A stretch of DNA of 64,000 nucleotides from Acidimicrobiia bacterium (GTDB lineage: Bacteria > Actinomycetota > Acidimicrobiia > IMCC26256 > JAOSJM01), in NCBI GenBank assembly GCA_027494165.1, contig JAOSJM010000001.1:1372001-1436000 (forward strand), given 5' to 3'. The notes beneath the pieces were generated by a model. That model was not told where the DNA came from. It did no database searches and saw only the letters and a program-made list of their open reading frames with translations. The position numbers were made by a program, and so were the translations under genes. This document shows positions 19,178 to 28,796 of this stretch, piece after piece (position 1 is the first letter of the stretch; each line of letters starts with the position of its first letter).

Positions 19178-20459
19178 CCGATTCGTTCCCGGCCTTGTCG
19201 TACCCGACGACGTGGTAGCGGACGGAGTCGAGCTTCTTGGCGTGCGTCTCGGAGGTCGTGGTCCCGGTGAACGTCCCGACGGCCTCGAACGCCTCGTTGT
19301 TCGTGCTCCGGTACAGGCGGTAGCCCCGGAAGTTCGTGTCGGTCGAGAGACCCCAGTAGAGGGTGACCGTCCGGTTGCTGCCCGCGCAGCTCACCGTCCG
19401 GGCCAGCGTGCCCGGCGTCGTCGGCGCGACCGTGTCGAGCACGATCTGCTGGGGCGTGAGGTCCGCCTCGTTGCCCGAGCCGTCGCGGACCCTGCCGTAC
19501 ACGGTCTTCGTGCCGTCACCAGAGCTCAGGGTCCAGCTCACGGTGGGGTTGAGGGCGTCGTACACGACGTCGTCGCCGAAGGTGGTGCCGTCGTTGGAGA
19601 ACCGGGCGACGGCCGAGAGCGGCGCGCAGTCGTCGCCGAACGTGAGGTGCAGCGTGGCGTTCGGGCTCGCCGTGTAGCCCACGTCCCCGACCCCCGTGCC
19701 CGAGCTGATCGTGAACCCTCCGGTCGGCGCGCTCGTGTCGCCGGCGCAGGTCGTCGGCGCGGTCGTCGTGGTCGACGGGACCGTGGTCGTCGTGGAGCCC
19801 GACGTCGTGGTGGTCGACGAGTCGGTCTCGCCGCCCAGGGTCACGGTCCCGGGGGTGAAGAGCGAGGAGACCCCGAGGGTGTGGGTCGTGCCGTCCACCG
19901 CCGGGGCCTTGAACTTCACGACGACGGCGACGCGCCGGAGGTCCTCGGTGCCGGGGATCCCGGGGTCGTCGACCCAGGTGATGTACTGGTAGATCTCCAT
20001 CACCGTCTCGCCGACCTGCACGGGATCCTCGATGTGGGGGACCCCGTCGCCACCGGCCGAGACGATGAGCGGCTCGTAGACGCCGGTGCCGGAGGGGTCG
20101 TACCCGCTGCCGTCGGCGGACACGAGGTGGCTCGGGTGCTCGGGGTCGTCGTCGTGCACGGGCGCCACGTCCAGCTCCAGCGACTCGTAGGGGACGTTCC
20201 TCAGGTGCTCGATCCGGGCGTTGGCGATCTCGGAGGCCGTCTGGCGCTGGCGGCCGAGCGCCACCGACTTGAGGCCCATCCCCATCGAGGAGGCCAGCCC
20301 GAGCAGCGCGACGGCGAGGATGCTCACCGCGGCGATGACCTCCACGAGGGAGAAGCCCGCTTCCCGGGCCGGACCCGACGCGCGAGCCCGCCGCCGGGCG
20401 CGGGATCCCCGTCCGCGCGCCCTGGCGGAGCGGCCTGCCTGCTGATCTCGATGCCCCAT
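19134..20459 (-). CDS. Type IV prepilin (PilV-like) with Thr-rich linker and Fn3-like C-terminus
   Basis: 441 residues, intact, first gene of the first prepilin operon. Leader ends EAG/FSLVEV, with Glu at +5, then IAAVSILAVALLGLASSMG. After the pilin head (about residues 36-235) comes a Ser/Thr linker (SSTTTTSGSTTTTVPSTTTT) and two extracellular domains, the last resembling fibronectin type III (GYRLYRSTNNEAFEAVGTFT). This is much longer than an ordinary minor pilin, so a tip adhesin or scaffold role is plausible. ATG at 20459 is used; promoter P4 begins about 73 bases upstream. Confidence 0.78.
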   Translation of the reverse strand: MGHRDQQAGRSARARGRGSRARRRARASGPAREAGFSLVEVIAAVSILAVALLGLASSMGMGLKSVALGRQRQTASEIANARIEHLRNVPYESLELDVAPVHDDDPEHPSHLVSADGSGYDPSGTGVYEPLIVSAGGDGVPHIEDPVQVGETVMEIYQYITWVDDPGIPGTEDLRRVAVVVKFKAPAVDGTTHTLGVSSLFTPGTVTLGGETDSSTTTTSGSTTTTVPSTTTTAPTTCAGDTSAPTGGFTISSGTGVGDVGYTASPNATLHLTFGDDCAPLSAVARFSNDGTTFGDDVVYDALNPTVSWTLSSGDGTKTVYGRVRDGSGNEADLTPQQIVLDTVAPTTPGTLARTVSCAGSNRTVTLYWGLSTDTNFRGYRLYRSTNNEAFEAVGTFTGTTTSETHAKKLDSVRYHVVGYDKAGNESDATNEIVLSKNQCS

Positions 20460-20531
20460 GGCGGCGTCCCCCGGTCGTCTCCTGCCACACCGTGCGCGCG
20501 GCGGGAGGCGGGTCCGTTCCTCCAACGGGAG

Positions 20532-20560
20532 GTATCGGCAGGGAGGGCGTACGGCCTTGA
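20532..20560 (-). promoter_or_regulatory. FliA/WhiG-type promoter P4 for the first prepilin operon
   Basis: Minus-strand -10 GCCGATAC (20532-20539) with TCAA (20557-20560) 17 bases upstream, the same spacing as P3. It sits in the gap between relA and the first prepilin gene. Confidence 0.65.
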
Positions 20561-20597
20561 GGGCCGGCCGGTCCGGGAGCGCCCCGATCGCCGGGAG

Positions 20598-22841
20598 CTA
20601 GGGCGAACCGGCCGGGCGTCCGGGCAGGATCCGGTAGACCTCGTACACGGAGTCGACCCGCTTCATCGCGCCGATGATCGAGTCGAGGTGACCGGCGTCG
20701 GCCAGCTCGAAGTCGAAGCGGAGCTTGGCGATCCGGTCGCCCGAGGTCTGGGTGGAGCAGGCGAGGATGTTCACGTGCTGGTCGGCGAGGATCTGGGCCA
20801 CGTCGCGCAGCAGGCGCGACCGGTCCAGGGCTTCCACCTCGACGGACACGACGTAGGTGCCGGGCTGGTCCCGGTCCCACTCGACGTCGATGACCCGCTC
20901 GGTCTGGCTGGCGGCCAGGCCGGTCGCGTTGGCGCAGTCGGTCCGGTGGACCGAGACCCCGCGGCCGCGGGTGACGAAGCCCATGATCTCGTCGCCGGGC
21001 ACGGGGGTGCAGCACCGCGACAGCCGTACCATGACGTCGTCGAGGCCCTCGACGTGCACACCGACGGTCCGGCGCCGGAGCGCCCGGGGCGCCCGCCGGA
21101 CGGTGATCGGGAGCTGCTCCTCACCGCCCCGCAGCTCCCGCTGGAGCCGCTGGGCGACCGCCTTCGCCGAGACGTGGCCCTCCCCCACCGCGGCGTGGAG
21201 CGCGTCCAGGTCGCCGTAGTTCATCGACTCCGCGACCTTCGCCATCACCGGGGAGCCGGCGAGCTTCTGCACCGGGAGGCCCTCGCGGCGGAGCGCCTTC
21301 ACGAGCTCCTCCCGGCCCGCGTCGATGGCGTCGACCCGCCGCTCCCGCGAGAACCACTGCCGGATCTTCGTGCGGGCCCGCGGCGTCTTCACGAACTGCA
21401 TCCAGTCGCGGCTCGGACCGGCCCCCTCGACCTTGCTCGTGAAGATCTCGACGGTGTCGCCCGACGCGAGGTCCGAGTCGAGCGGGACCAGCCGACCGTT
21501 CACCCGCGCCCCGACGCAGCGGTGACCGACCTCGGTGTGGATCGCGTAGGCGAAGTCGATCGGCGTCGCCCCGGCCGGCAGGGTGATGACCTTCCCCTTC
21601 GGCGTGAACACGAAGACCTCGTCCTGCTCGAGGTCGAACTTCAGGGACTCCATGAACTCGGCCGGGTCGTCGGTGTCGCGCTGCCAGTCGACGATCCGCT
21701 GGAGCCAGGCCATGTCCTCGGCCGGCGACTTCTGCTCCTTGTAGCCCCAGTGGGCGGCGATCCCGTACTCGGCCCGGCGGTGCATCTCTCGGGTCCGGAT
21801 CTGGACCTCCACCGGCTTGCCCTGCGGCCCCACCACCGTCGTGTGGAGCGACTGGTAGAGGTTGAACTTGGGCATGGCGATGTAGTCCTTGAACCGGCCC
21901 TGGACCGGCTTCCACAGGGCGTGGATGGACCCCAGCGCGCCGTAGCAGTCCTTCACCGAGTCGACGACGACCCGGACGCCGAGCAGGTCCTGGACCTCGT
22001 CGAACTCCTTGCCCCGGACGACCATCTTCTCGTAGATGGACCAGTAGTGCTTCGGCCGTCCCTGCACCTCGGCGTCGATGCCCAGCTCCGCGAGCCGCCG
22101 CCGGAGGGCCTCGATCACCTGCTCGAGCGACTGGTCGCGCTCGGGGGCCCGCTGCGCGACCATCTGCTCGATCTCCGCGTAGCGCTTCGGGTGGAGCACG
22201 GCGAACGCCAGGTCCTCGAGCTGCCACTTGAGGTCCTGGATCCCGAGCCGGTGGGCGAGCGGCGCGTAGATGTCGAGCGTCTCCTGGGCGATCCGGTCCT
22301 GCTTGCCCTCCGGCAGGGAGGCGATCGTCCGCATGTTGTGGAGGCGGTCGGCGAGCTTGATGAGCAGCACCCGGATGTCCTTGGCCATCGCCACGAGCAT
22401 CTTCCGGAGGGTGGCGGCCTGCTGTTCCTCGCGGGTGTCGAACTGGAGGCGGTCGAGCTTGGTGACGCCGTCGACGATGGCGGCGACCTCGGGGCCGAAC
22501 TCGTGGTCGAGGTCCTCGAGGGTGAGGGTCGTGTCCTCGACCGCGTCGTGGAGCAGCGCGCCGGCCAGGGTCACGTCGTCGAGGCCCAGCTCGGCCAGGA
22601 TCATGGCCACGCCCAGGGGGTGGGCGATGTAGGGCTCACCCGACCGGCGGACCTGGTCGGCGTGGGCCCGGCGGGCGACGTCGAAGGCCCGCTGGATCAT
22701 CGCCGTGTCGGCCTTGCGATGGCGCGCCCGGTAGGCCTGGACGAGCGGGGCCACCGCGACGTCGATGTGGTGGCGCCGCCAGGGCAGGACGGACCGACGA
22801 TCGGACCGGGCCTCGTGGTGGGACTCGATGGTGCTGCTCAC
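20598..22841 (-). CDS. relA: Bifunctional (p)ppGpp synthetase/hydrolase RelA/SpoT
   Basis: Makes and degrades (p)ppGpp in the stringent response. 747 residues, intact. HD hydrolase domain with HPLGVAMILAELGLD and LLHDAVEDT, synthetase domain with GRPKHYWSIYEKM and EVQIRTREMHRRAEYGIAAH, TGS domain near 430-490, zinc-finger/helical region (LSRCCTPVPGDEIMGFVTRG) and C-terminal ACT. All catalytic segments are present, so it should be bifunctional as in mycobacteria. Overlaps the apt stop region by 4 bases (ATGA). Confidence 0.96.
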   Translation of the reverse strand: MSSTIESHHEARSDRRSVLPWRRHHIDVAVAPLVQAYRARHRKADTAMIQRAFDVARRAHADQVRRSGEPYIAHPLGVAMILAELGLDDVTLAGALLHDAVEDTTLTLEDLDHEFGPEVAAIVDGVTKLDRLQFDTREEQQAATLRKMLVAMAKDIRVLLIKLADRLHNMRTIASLPEGKQDRIAQETLDIYAPLAHRLGIQDLKWQLEDLAFAVLHPKRYAEIEQMVAQRAPERDQSLEQVIEALRRRLAELGIDAEVQGRPKHYWSIYEKMVVRGKEFDEVQDLLGVRVVVDSVKDCYGALGSIHALWKPVQGRFKDYIAMPKFNLYQSLHTTVVGPQGKPVEVQIRTREMHRRAEYGIAAHWGYKEQKSPAEDMAWLQRIVDWQRDTDDPAEFMESLKFDLEQDEVFVFTPKGKVITLPAGATPIDFAYAIHTEVGHRCVGARVNGRLVPLDSDLASGDTVEIFTSKVEGAGPSRDWMQFVKTPRARTKIRQWFSRERRVDAIDAGREELVKALRREGLPVQKLAGSPVMAKVAESMNYGDLDALHAAVGEGHVSAKAVAQRLQRELRGGEEQLPITVRRAPRALRRRTVGVHVEGLDDVMVRLSRCCTPVPGDEIMGFVTRGRGVSVHRTDCANATGLAASQTERVIDVEWDRDQPGTYVVSVEVEALDRSRLLRDVAQILADQHVNILACSTQTSGDRIAKLRFDFELADAGHLDSIIGAMKRVDSVYEVYRILPGRPAGSP

Positions 22842-23368
22842 GGGTACCCCAGGAGGGCGTGGACCGGGTAGCCGGAGAGGCGGTCGCGCCCGGCCAGGAA
22901 CGCCAGCTCGATGAGGAAGCTCAGCCCGACGACGGTGCCGCCGAGGCGCTCGACCAGCCGGACCGTCGCCGCGGCGGTGCCGCCGGTGGCCAGCACGTCG
23001 TCGACGACGAGCACCTGCTCACCCGGGTGGACGGCGTCCCGGTGGATCTCGAGGAGGTCGGTGCCGTACTCGAGCTCGTACTCCTCGCGCTCGATGTCCC
23101 AGGGGAGCTTGCCGGCCTTGCGGACCGGGACGAACCCGGCCCGGAACCGGTCGGCGAGCGGCGCGGCCACGATGAAACCCCGGGCCTCCACCCCGACGAC
23201 CTTGTCGATCCGCTGGGCCTCGAAGGGGGCCGCGAGGCCGTCGAGGGTGCAGCGGATGGCGTCGGCGTGCGCGAGCAGCGGGGTGATGTCCTTGAAGACC
23301 ACGCCCGGCTTCGGGTGGTCCGGGATGTCCCGGACGTGATCCTTCAGCCAGGCGGCGTCGGCTGCCAC
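22838..23368 (-). CDS. apt: Adenine phosphoribosyltransferase
   Basis: Converts adenine and PRPP to AMP in purine salvage. 176 residues with a GTG start at 23368. The type I PRT motif is VLVVDDVLATGGTA; the N-terminal KPGVVFKDITPLL and VVGVEARGFI are characteristic of Apt. It lies between secF and relA, the conserved actinobacterial order. Its start lies 25 bases inside the secF 3' end. Confidence 0.95.
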   Translation of the reverse strand: MAADAAWLKDHVRDIPDHPKPGVVFKDITPLLAHADAIRCTLDGLAAPFEAQRIDKVVGVEARGFIVAAPLADRFRAGFVPVRKAGKLPWDIEREEYELEYGTDLLEIHRDAVHPGEQVLVVDDVLATGGTAAATVRLVERLGGTVVGLSFLIELAFLAGRDRLSGYPVHALLGYP

Positions 23369-24548
23369 GGTTCCAGGGTACCGGCTCGGCGCGGCGGCTC
23401 CGAGCCCTGCCGGGGCGCCGGTGGGCCCGGCGGCTCGTCAGCGCTTGCGGCGGCGGGGCTGGCGGGGCCGGGGCGCGCGGGCGCCGGTCGGGGCAGCCGG
23501 TGGAGGCTCGGGAGCTCCCCGCCGCCCCCGGGACCGGCCTCCTGCGGGGCCCCCACGGGCGCCGGGGCAGGGACCGGCTCTCGGGCCGCCGCCCGCTCGC
23601 GCAGCGACCGGTAGCGCGGCTCGCGCTCCTTCCACCAGGCCAGGATGGGTGTGGCCACGAAGATCGAGGAGTACGTCCCGACGAGCAGGCCGATGAAGAG
23701 GGCCAGGGCGAAGTCGCGCAGGCTCGCGGCGCCCATGATCCAGCTCCCGACCACCAGCAGGGAGGCCACCGGCAGGAGCGCCACGAACGAGGTGTTGAGC
23801 GAGCGCATCAGCACCTGGTTCATGGACCGGTTCACCATGTCGGCGTAGGTGTCGCCCCTGACCAGACCGACCGAGGGCTCGTTCTCGCGCACCTTGTCGA
23901 ACACCACGACGGTGTCGTAGAGCGAGAAGCCCAGGATGGTGAGGAGGGCGATCACGGTGGCCGGCGCGACCTCGAAGCCGGTGACCGCGTACACCCCTCC
24001 CGTGATCACGATGTCGTGGAGCACGGCGAGGAGCGCGGCGAGCGCCATCTTCCACTCGAACCGGAGGGTGAGGTAGCCCGCGATCACGAGGAAGAAGATG
24101 ACGAGCGCGCGCAGGGCCTTCCGGCTCACCTGCTCGCCCCAGGTGGGACCGACGTCCGTGACGCTGACCTCGGTCGCGTCGACCCCCGCGTACTCGGCCA
24201 GGGCCTCGGTGACCCGGTCGCGCTCCTCTGCCTCGAGCTCGTCGGCCTGGACCCGGAACGAGTCCGAGCCCAGGATCGTGACCTTGGCGTCGGCGAGCCC
24301 GAACGGGCGCACCGTGTCACGTACCTCCCCGGCGCTCGGGGAGCCGTCGGCCGCCGTGGCCTGCCACGCCGTCCCCCCTCGAAGTCGATGCCGAGGTTGA
24401 ACCCGCCCCGCAGGGCGAACCCGAGCACACCGACGAGGATCGCGACCCCCGAGATGAGGGCCCAGCGCCACCGCCGGCCCATGAAGTCGAACTCCGTGCG
24501 CTCGTGGAAGATGTCGCCGAGCGTGTGGCGGGTGCCGTCGGACTTCAC
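23344..24548 (-). CDS. secF: Protein translocase subunit SecF (frame break)
   Basis: Membrane partner of SecD that uses proton motive force to help complete protein export. About 400 residues with a GTG start at 24548 overlapping the secD stop. First helix after RRWRWALISGVAILVGVLGF, the conserved GIDFEGG, a periplasmic domain, then five helices with GFSLYDTVVVFDKVRE and NTSFVALLPVASLL. The frame breaks near 24372, just after GIDFEGG (GGGGGG should be 7). The C-terminal 80 residues are a Pro/Ala/Arg-rich tail not usual for the family. Confidence 0.92.
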
Positions 24549-26125
24549 CGCTCGACCCCCTTCACGTCGAGGCCGGCCGCGACGCCGATCCAGCGCGCTC
24601 TCACCACGGACGGGCGAGCGATGATCGACACGAGCGGGTGCATGAAGAAGTACGAGATGAAGAGGTCGAGCAGGGTCGAGAGGCCGAGGAAGAACGCGAA
24701 CCCGCGGACCGAGCCGACCGCCAGCCAGTAGAGGATGCCGGCCCCGATGAGCGATACGAGGTCGGCGGCCAGGATGGTCCGCCACGACCGCCGGAACCCC
24801 CGCTCCAGTGACGATCGCACCGTCTTGCCGGTCCGCAGCTCGTCCTTGAGCCGCTCGAAGTAGACGATGTACGAGTCGACGGCGATGCCCACCGAGACGA
24901 CGAGACCGGTGACGCCGGCGAGGGTGAGGGTGAGCCCGATGCTCTCGCCCAGGTAGGCGGTGAGCGAGTAGAGCGCGGCGGCGGCCACGCCGAGCCCGAG
25001 CAGGACGACCAGGCCCAGGACCCGGTAGTAGAGGATCATGTAGACGGTGACGAGGCCGAGGCCGATGAGCCCGGCCACGATGCCGGCCCGGAGCTGGTCC
25101 TTCCCCAGCGTCGGCGAGACGTTCTGGGTGGTGAGCTCCTCCAGGGCCACCGGCAGGGCGCCGAACTTCAGGATGCTGGCCAGGTCGCGGGCCTCGGTCT
25201 CGCTGAAGTCCCCGGTGATCGCGACGTCGCCGTCGAAGCTCGGGGTCTGGAACGCCGGGGCCGAGATCACCTGGCTGTCGAGCACGATCGCCACGGCGTT
25301 CTGCGGTGGCGGCTGCGGGTACGACGCGGCGGCCAGCTCGTTGAACTTCTCGAGGCCGTCGCCGGTGAGCACGAGCGTCACCGACCACTCGTTCCTCACC
25401 GGGTTGAGCTCGGCCCGGGCGGTGTCGACGTCGCCCCCGAGGAGGGCGGCCGGGCCCATCCGGTACCGGAGGGCGGGGACGTCGTCCTCCGGCCGGGCCG
25501 GGAGCACGACCTCGGCGTCGGCGAGGTCCTCCTCGCGGGGGGTGGTGGGCACCTCGGCCCCGGGGACGAGCGCGCTCGTCGTCGTGGTCGTGTCCGTGGG
25601 CGCCGCGGTCGTCTCCGTGGGCGCCGCGGTCGTCTCCGTGGGCACGGCCGTGGTCCCCGTGGGCACCGTGGTCGTGTCGCCGGGCGCCGTGGTCGCCGTG
25701 TCGCCGGGGACGGTGGTCGCCGTGTCGCCGGGGACGGTGGTCGTCGTCTCCTCCGGCGTGGTGACCGTGGCCCCCTCGGGCGGCAGGATCTCGAGCACCG
25801 GGCGGAAGCGCAGCTCGGCGGTCTGGCCCACGAGGCGGCGGGCCTTGTCGCGGTCCTTCACCCCGGGGAGGTCCACGACGATGTTGCCGCCCTGCCGGCT
25901 GATCTCGGGCTCGGCGACGCCGAGGGCGTCGACGCGGCTGCGGATGATGTCGACCGAGACGTCGAGCGAGTCGCTGCTCGCGTCGCCCACCGGGGCGAGG
26001 ACGACCGAGATCCCGCCCTGGAGGTCGAGGCCGAGCACGGGCGTGGTCCCGGACACGATGGTCGCCGTCAGCGCGCTGGCCACGACGACCAGCGTCCCGA
26101 CGAGGAACATGACGTGGCGGCGCAC
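24545..26125 (-). CDS. secD: Protein translocase subunit SecD with Thr/Pro-rich insert
   Basis: 526 residues, intact. N-terminal helix, the conserved LGLDLQGGISVVL, and the P1 domain (DIIRSRVDALGVAEPEISRQ). A long Thr/Pro/Val-rich insert follows at about residues 122-190 (TTVPGDTATT repeats), then the P1 head (FSETEARDLASILKFGALPV) and six helices with DSYIVYFERLKDEL. It forms SecDF with the coupled secF and follows yajC. The insert is encoded by short tandem repeats at about 25,570-25,750 and should be an exported flexible linker. GTG at 26125 used; ATG at 26110 possible. Confidence 0.94.
   Translation of the reverse strand: MRRHVMFLVGTLVVVASALTATIVSGTTPVLGLDLQGGISVVLAPVGDASSDSLDVSVDIIRSRVDALGVAEPEISRQGGNIVVDLPGVKDRDKARRLVGQTAELRFRPVLEILPPEGATVTTPEETTTTVPGDTATTVPGDTATTAPGDTTTVPTGTTAVPTETTAAPTETTAAPTDTTTTTSALVPGAEVPTTPREEDLADAEVVLPARPEDDVPALRYRMGPAALLGGDVDTARAELNPVRNEWSVTLVLTGDGLEKFNELAAASYPQPPPQNAVAIVLDSQVISAPAFQTPSFDGDVAITGDFSETEARDLASILKFGALPVALEELTTQNVSPTLGKDQLRAGIVAGLIGLGLVTVYMILYYRVLGLVVLLGLGVAAAALYSLTAYLGESIGLTLTLAGVTGLVVSVGIAVDSYIVYFERLKDELRTGKTVRSSLERGFRRSWRTILAADLVSLIGAGILYWLAVGSVRGFAFFLGLSTLLDLFISYFFMHPLVSIIARPSVVRARWIGVAAGLDVKGVER
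25574..25753. repeat. Short tandem repeats in secD
   Basis: Two adjacent copies of a 21-base unit (begins GGTCGTCTCCGTGGG) and further down two adjacent copies of a 24-base unit (GGTCGCCGTGTCGCCGGGGA plus 4 bases). Both stay in frame and code for Thr/Pro repeats in SecD. Boundaries are approximate. Confidence 0.8.
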
Positions 26126-26161
26126 GGTCAGGCCTTGCGGGTCCCCGGACCGGTCACCGGG

Positions 26162-26440
26162 TCAGTCGGCGTCGGCGTCGCCGGGGGCCGGCTCGACCAG
26201 TCGCTGGCTGATCGCGTCCCGGGCGACCTTGACGACCACGCCCGGCGCGATCTCCACCTCGGCGGTGGTGACGTCGAGCGTCCGGATCCGACCGAAGATC
26301 CCGGAGCTCGTGAGGATCTCGTCGCCGACCTCGAGGCTCGCCACGAGCGCCCGGTGGGCGGCGAGCCGCTGGCGCTGGGGCCGCACGATGAGGAAGAAGA
26401 AGGCGAGCGCGAGGAGCGCGAGATAGACGAGGAGGAACAT
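26162..26440 (-). CDS. yajC: Preprotein translocase accessory subunit YajC
   Basis: 92-residue membrane protein associated with SecDF. One N-terminal helix (LVYLALLALAFFFLIV) followed by RPQRQRLAAHRALVASLEVG and DEILTSSGIFGRI, the YajC signature. Begins with ATG at 26440 and is followed by secD after 36 bases. Normal length. Confidence 0.94.
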   Translation of the reverse strand: MFLLVYLALLALAFFFLIVRPQRQRLAAHRALVASLEVGDEILTSSGIFGRIRTLDVTTAEVEIAPGVVVKVARDAISQRLVEPAPGDADAD

Positions 26441-26532
26441 CTGGGCCTTTCGGGAAGGCGGACCGCGGCGATGCTATCGCGGCGCCCGGCGGGCTCCCAT
26501 CTCGGCCCGGGGCCGGGACGGGGCGCTCGCCC

Positions 26533-27569
26533 CTACGCGAGGTCGAAGAGGCTGGCGGCCCCGCCGCCCGGGTCGGGAGGCACGAGACCGAGGTGGGCGA
26601 AGGCTCCGGCGGTGGCCACCCGCCCCCGGGGGGTCCGCTGCAGCAGGCCCTCCTGGAGGAGGTAGGGCTCGTAGACGTCCTCCACCGTCTCGGGCTCCTC
26701 CCCCACCGCCACCGCCAACGTGCCCAGGCCGACCGGCTGGCCCCCGAACGTGCGGCACAGGGCCCCGAGGATGGCCCGGTCGACCTTGTCGAGGCCCCGC
26801 TCGTCGACCTCGAACAGGGCGAGCGCGGCCCGGGCGGTCCCGGCGTCGACGGTCCCGTCGCCCCGCACCTCGGCGTAGTCGCGGACGCGCCGCAGGAGCC
26901 TGTTGGCGATCCGGGGCGTACCCCGGGACCGGCGGGCCACCTCCGCGGCCCCCTCCGGCTCGAGCGGCACGCCCAGGATCCGGGCCGTGCGGGTGAGGAT
27001 GGCCTCGAGGTCGTCGGCCTCGTAGTAGTCGAGGCGGGCCACGAACCCGAAGCGGTCGCGCAGGGGCCCGGTGATGAGGCCGGTCCGGGTCGTCGCGCCC
27101 ACCAGCGTGAACCGTGGGAGGTCGAGGCGGATCGAGCGGGCCGAGGGGCCCTTCCCGATCACGATGTCGAGCTGGAAGTCCTCCATGGCGGGGTAGAGGA
27201 CCTCTTCGACGGTCCGGGGCAGCCGGTGGATCTCGTCGATGAAGAGGACGTCGGCCTCGTCGAGGTTCGTGAGGATGGCGGCGAGGTCTCCGGCCCGCTC
27301 GAGGGCCGGTCCGCTCGTCACCCGCAGGCCCACCCCCATCTCGGCGGCCACGATCCCCGACAGCGTCGTCTTGCCGAGGCCCGGGGGCCGGCGAAGAGCA
27401 GGTGGTCGATCGCCTGACCCCGGCGCCGGGCCGCGGCGAGCAGGATGTCGAGGTGCTCCCGGAGGCGGGGCTGGCCGACGAACTCGTCGAGCCGCCGGGG
27501 CCGCAGCGTCGTCTCCTCGGCGGCCTCGGCCGGGTCGGCCACCGCGGCCGACAGGACCTCCTCACGCAC
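26533..27569 (-). CDS. ruvB: Holliday junction branch-migration helicase RuvB (frame break)
   Basis: AAA+ motor of the RuvAB complex. About 346 residues with a GTG start at 27569 overlapping ruvA by 8 bases. Conserved [19 protein letters not shown], Walker [11 protein letters not shown], Walker [21 protein letters not shown], Arg finger region RDRFGF and C-terminal [15 protein letters not shown]. The frame breaks inside Walker A near 27385 (a CCCCC run one short on the minus strand). Inactivation here would be lethal to the function, so sequence error is likely. Confidence 0.94.
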
Positions 27570-28152
27570 GGCTCACCGCCAGCAGCCGCAGCGCGTCCCG
27601 CAGGAGGTCCTCGACCGCGCCGTCGTCGGGGAGCTGGGCGAGGACGCCGCGCACCTCGTCGGGCCCGTACCCCAGGCCCGCCAGCGCCTCGCGGACCTCG
27701 CCGCGGGCCGAGCTCGCGCCCGCACCGGCGTCGGAGGGCTCGAGCTCGGGGACGTCGAGCCGGGCCTTGAGCTCCACGAGGAGCCGCTGGGCCGTCCGCC
27801 GGCCGACGCCGGGGACGAGGGTGAGGGCGTCGAGGTCGTCGTCGAGGAGGGCCCGCCGCAACCCGCCCGGCGAGTGGACCGAGAGGATGGCGAGGGCCAG
27901 CTTGGGCCCGACCCCGGTGGCCCCGATGAGCACCTCGAACGTGTCGCGCTCGTCCCGGGTCGGGAAGCCGTAGAGCACCATCGCGTCGTCGCGGACGTGC
28001 AGGTGCGTGAAGAGGAACGCGGGCTGGCCGGGCCCGAGCCCGGGCAGGGCTCCGAGGGGGACGAGGACCCGGTAGCCGACCCCGCCGACCTCCACGACCG
28101 CCTCGCCCGTGGCGGAGCGCTCGAGGACGGTGCCCCGCACCGACCCGATCAC
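27562..28152 (-). CDS. ruvA: Holliday junction DNA helicase subunit RuvA
   Basis: Tetrameric DNA-binding subunit that loads RuvB on Holliday junctions. 196 residues, GTG start at 28152 overlapping the ruvC stop. Domain I starts MIGSVRGTVLER; helix-hairpin-helix motifs are LIGATGVGPKLALAIL and LTLVPGVGRRTAQRLLVELK; domain III is the usual C-terminal three-helix end (LAGLGYGPDEVRGVL). Confidence 0.95.
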   Translation of the reverse strand: MIGSVRGTVLERSATGEAVVEVGGVGYRVLVPLGALPGLGPGQPAFLFTHLHVRDDAMVLYGFPTRDERDTFEVLIGATGVGPKLALAILSVHSPGGLRRALLDDDLDALTLVPGVGRRTAQRLLVELKARLDVPELEPSDAGAGASSARGEVREALAGLGYGPDEVRGVLAQLPDDGAVEDLLRDALRLLAVSRA

Positions 28153-28736
28153 CGGGCCCCCTCCCGGGCCAGCGCCGCGGCCACCGCCCGGGCCAGCCCC
28201 GGGGTGGCGCTGCGGGGCGATTCGGGGCGGACGGCCCGCAGGGGGCCGCTCCAGGCGTGGCACACCGCGAGGGCGAGCGCGTCGGCCGCGTCGGCCGGCC
28301 GGGGCGGCTCGGCCAGCCGGAGCAGCCGGGCCACCATGGCCTGCACCTGCTCCTTGCCGGCGGCCCCGTCGCCGGCGACGGCCAGCTTGACCTCGTTGGG
28401 GCTGTAGTGGGTCACCGGGACCCCGGCCCGGGCGGCGACGGCGAGCGCCAGCCCGCTGGCCTGCCCGACCGACATCGCGGTGCGCGTGTTGGCCTGGAAC
28501 AGGACCCGCTCGACGGCCAGGGCGGCCGGGCGGTGCTCGGCGACGATCGCCTCCAGCTCGGCTTCCAGGATCGCGAGCCGCTCCGCGAGCGGGTCGCCGG
28601 GGGCGGTGCGGACGACGCCGCAGGCGAGGGCCTCGAGCGACGAGCGTTGCCGGCGGACGGCGCCGTAGCCGCAGCGCGACACGCCGGGATCGATCCCCAG
28701 GACCACGAACGGCGGCTTCGAACCGGCACCGAACAC
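28149..28736 (-). CDS. ruvC: Crossover junction endodeoxyribonuclease RuvC
   Basis: Resolves Holliday junctions. 195 residues. The acidic catalytic tetrad is visible: Asp in VLGIDPGVSRCGYG, Glu in LAVERVLFQANT, and the Asp pair in ADAADALALAVCH. Also conserved YSPNEVKLAVAG. GTG at 28736 used. In many actinobacteria yebC lies just upstream; here the Mo-hydroxylase operon and the prophage-like element lie between them. Confidence 0.95.
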   Translation of the reverse strand: MFGAGSKPPFVVLGIDPGVSRCGYGAVRRQRSSLEALACGVVRTAPGDPLAERLAILEAELEAIVAEHRPAALAVERVLFQANTRTAMSVGQASGLALAVAARAGVPVTHYSPNEVKLAVAGDGAAGKEQVQAMVARLLRLAEPPRPADAADALALAVCHAWSGPLRAVRPESPRSATPGLARAVAAALAREGAR

Positions 28737-28796
28737 GGGTTCGATCCTAGGGCCTCGAGCCGGGCCGGTGGCGGACCGGAGGGCTCGTGGACCCGC

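Noticed and set aside
18882..22871. A plus-strand open frame of over 1300 codons, and similar long frames at 2893-6204, 10587-12572 and 59913-63860
   Set aside because: They are antisense to well-supported genes (relA, prepilins, alaS, mltG, aspS, thrS, mshC) and have the Val/Gly/Asp/Arg/His-rich composition of a GC-shadow frame.
25574..25753. A CRISPR-like array
   Set aside because: Units are directly adjacent without spacers and translate in frame into a Thr/Pro linker.
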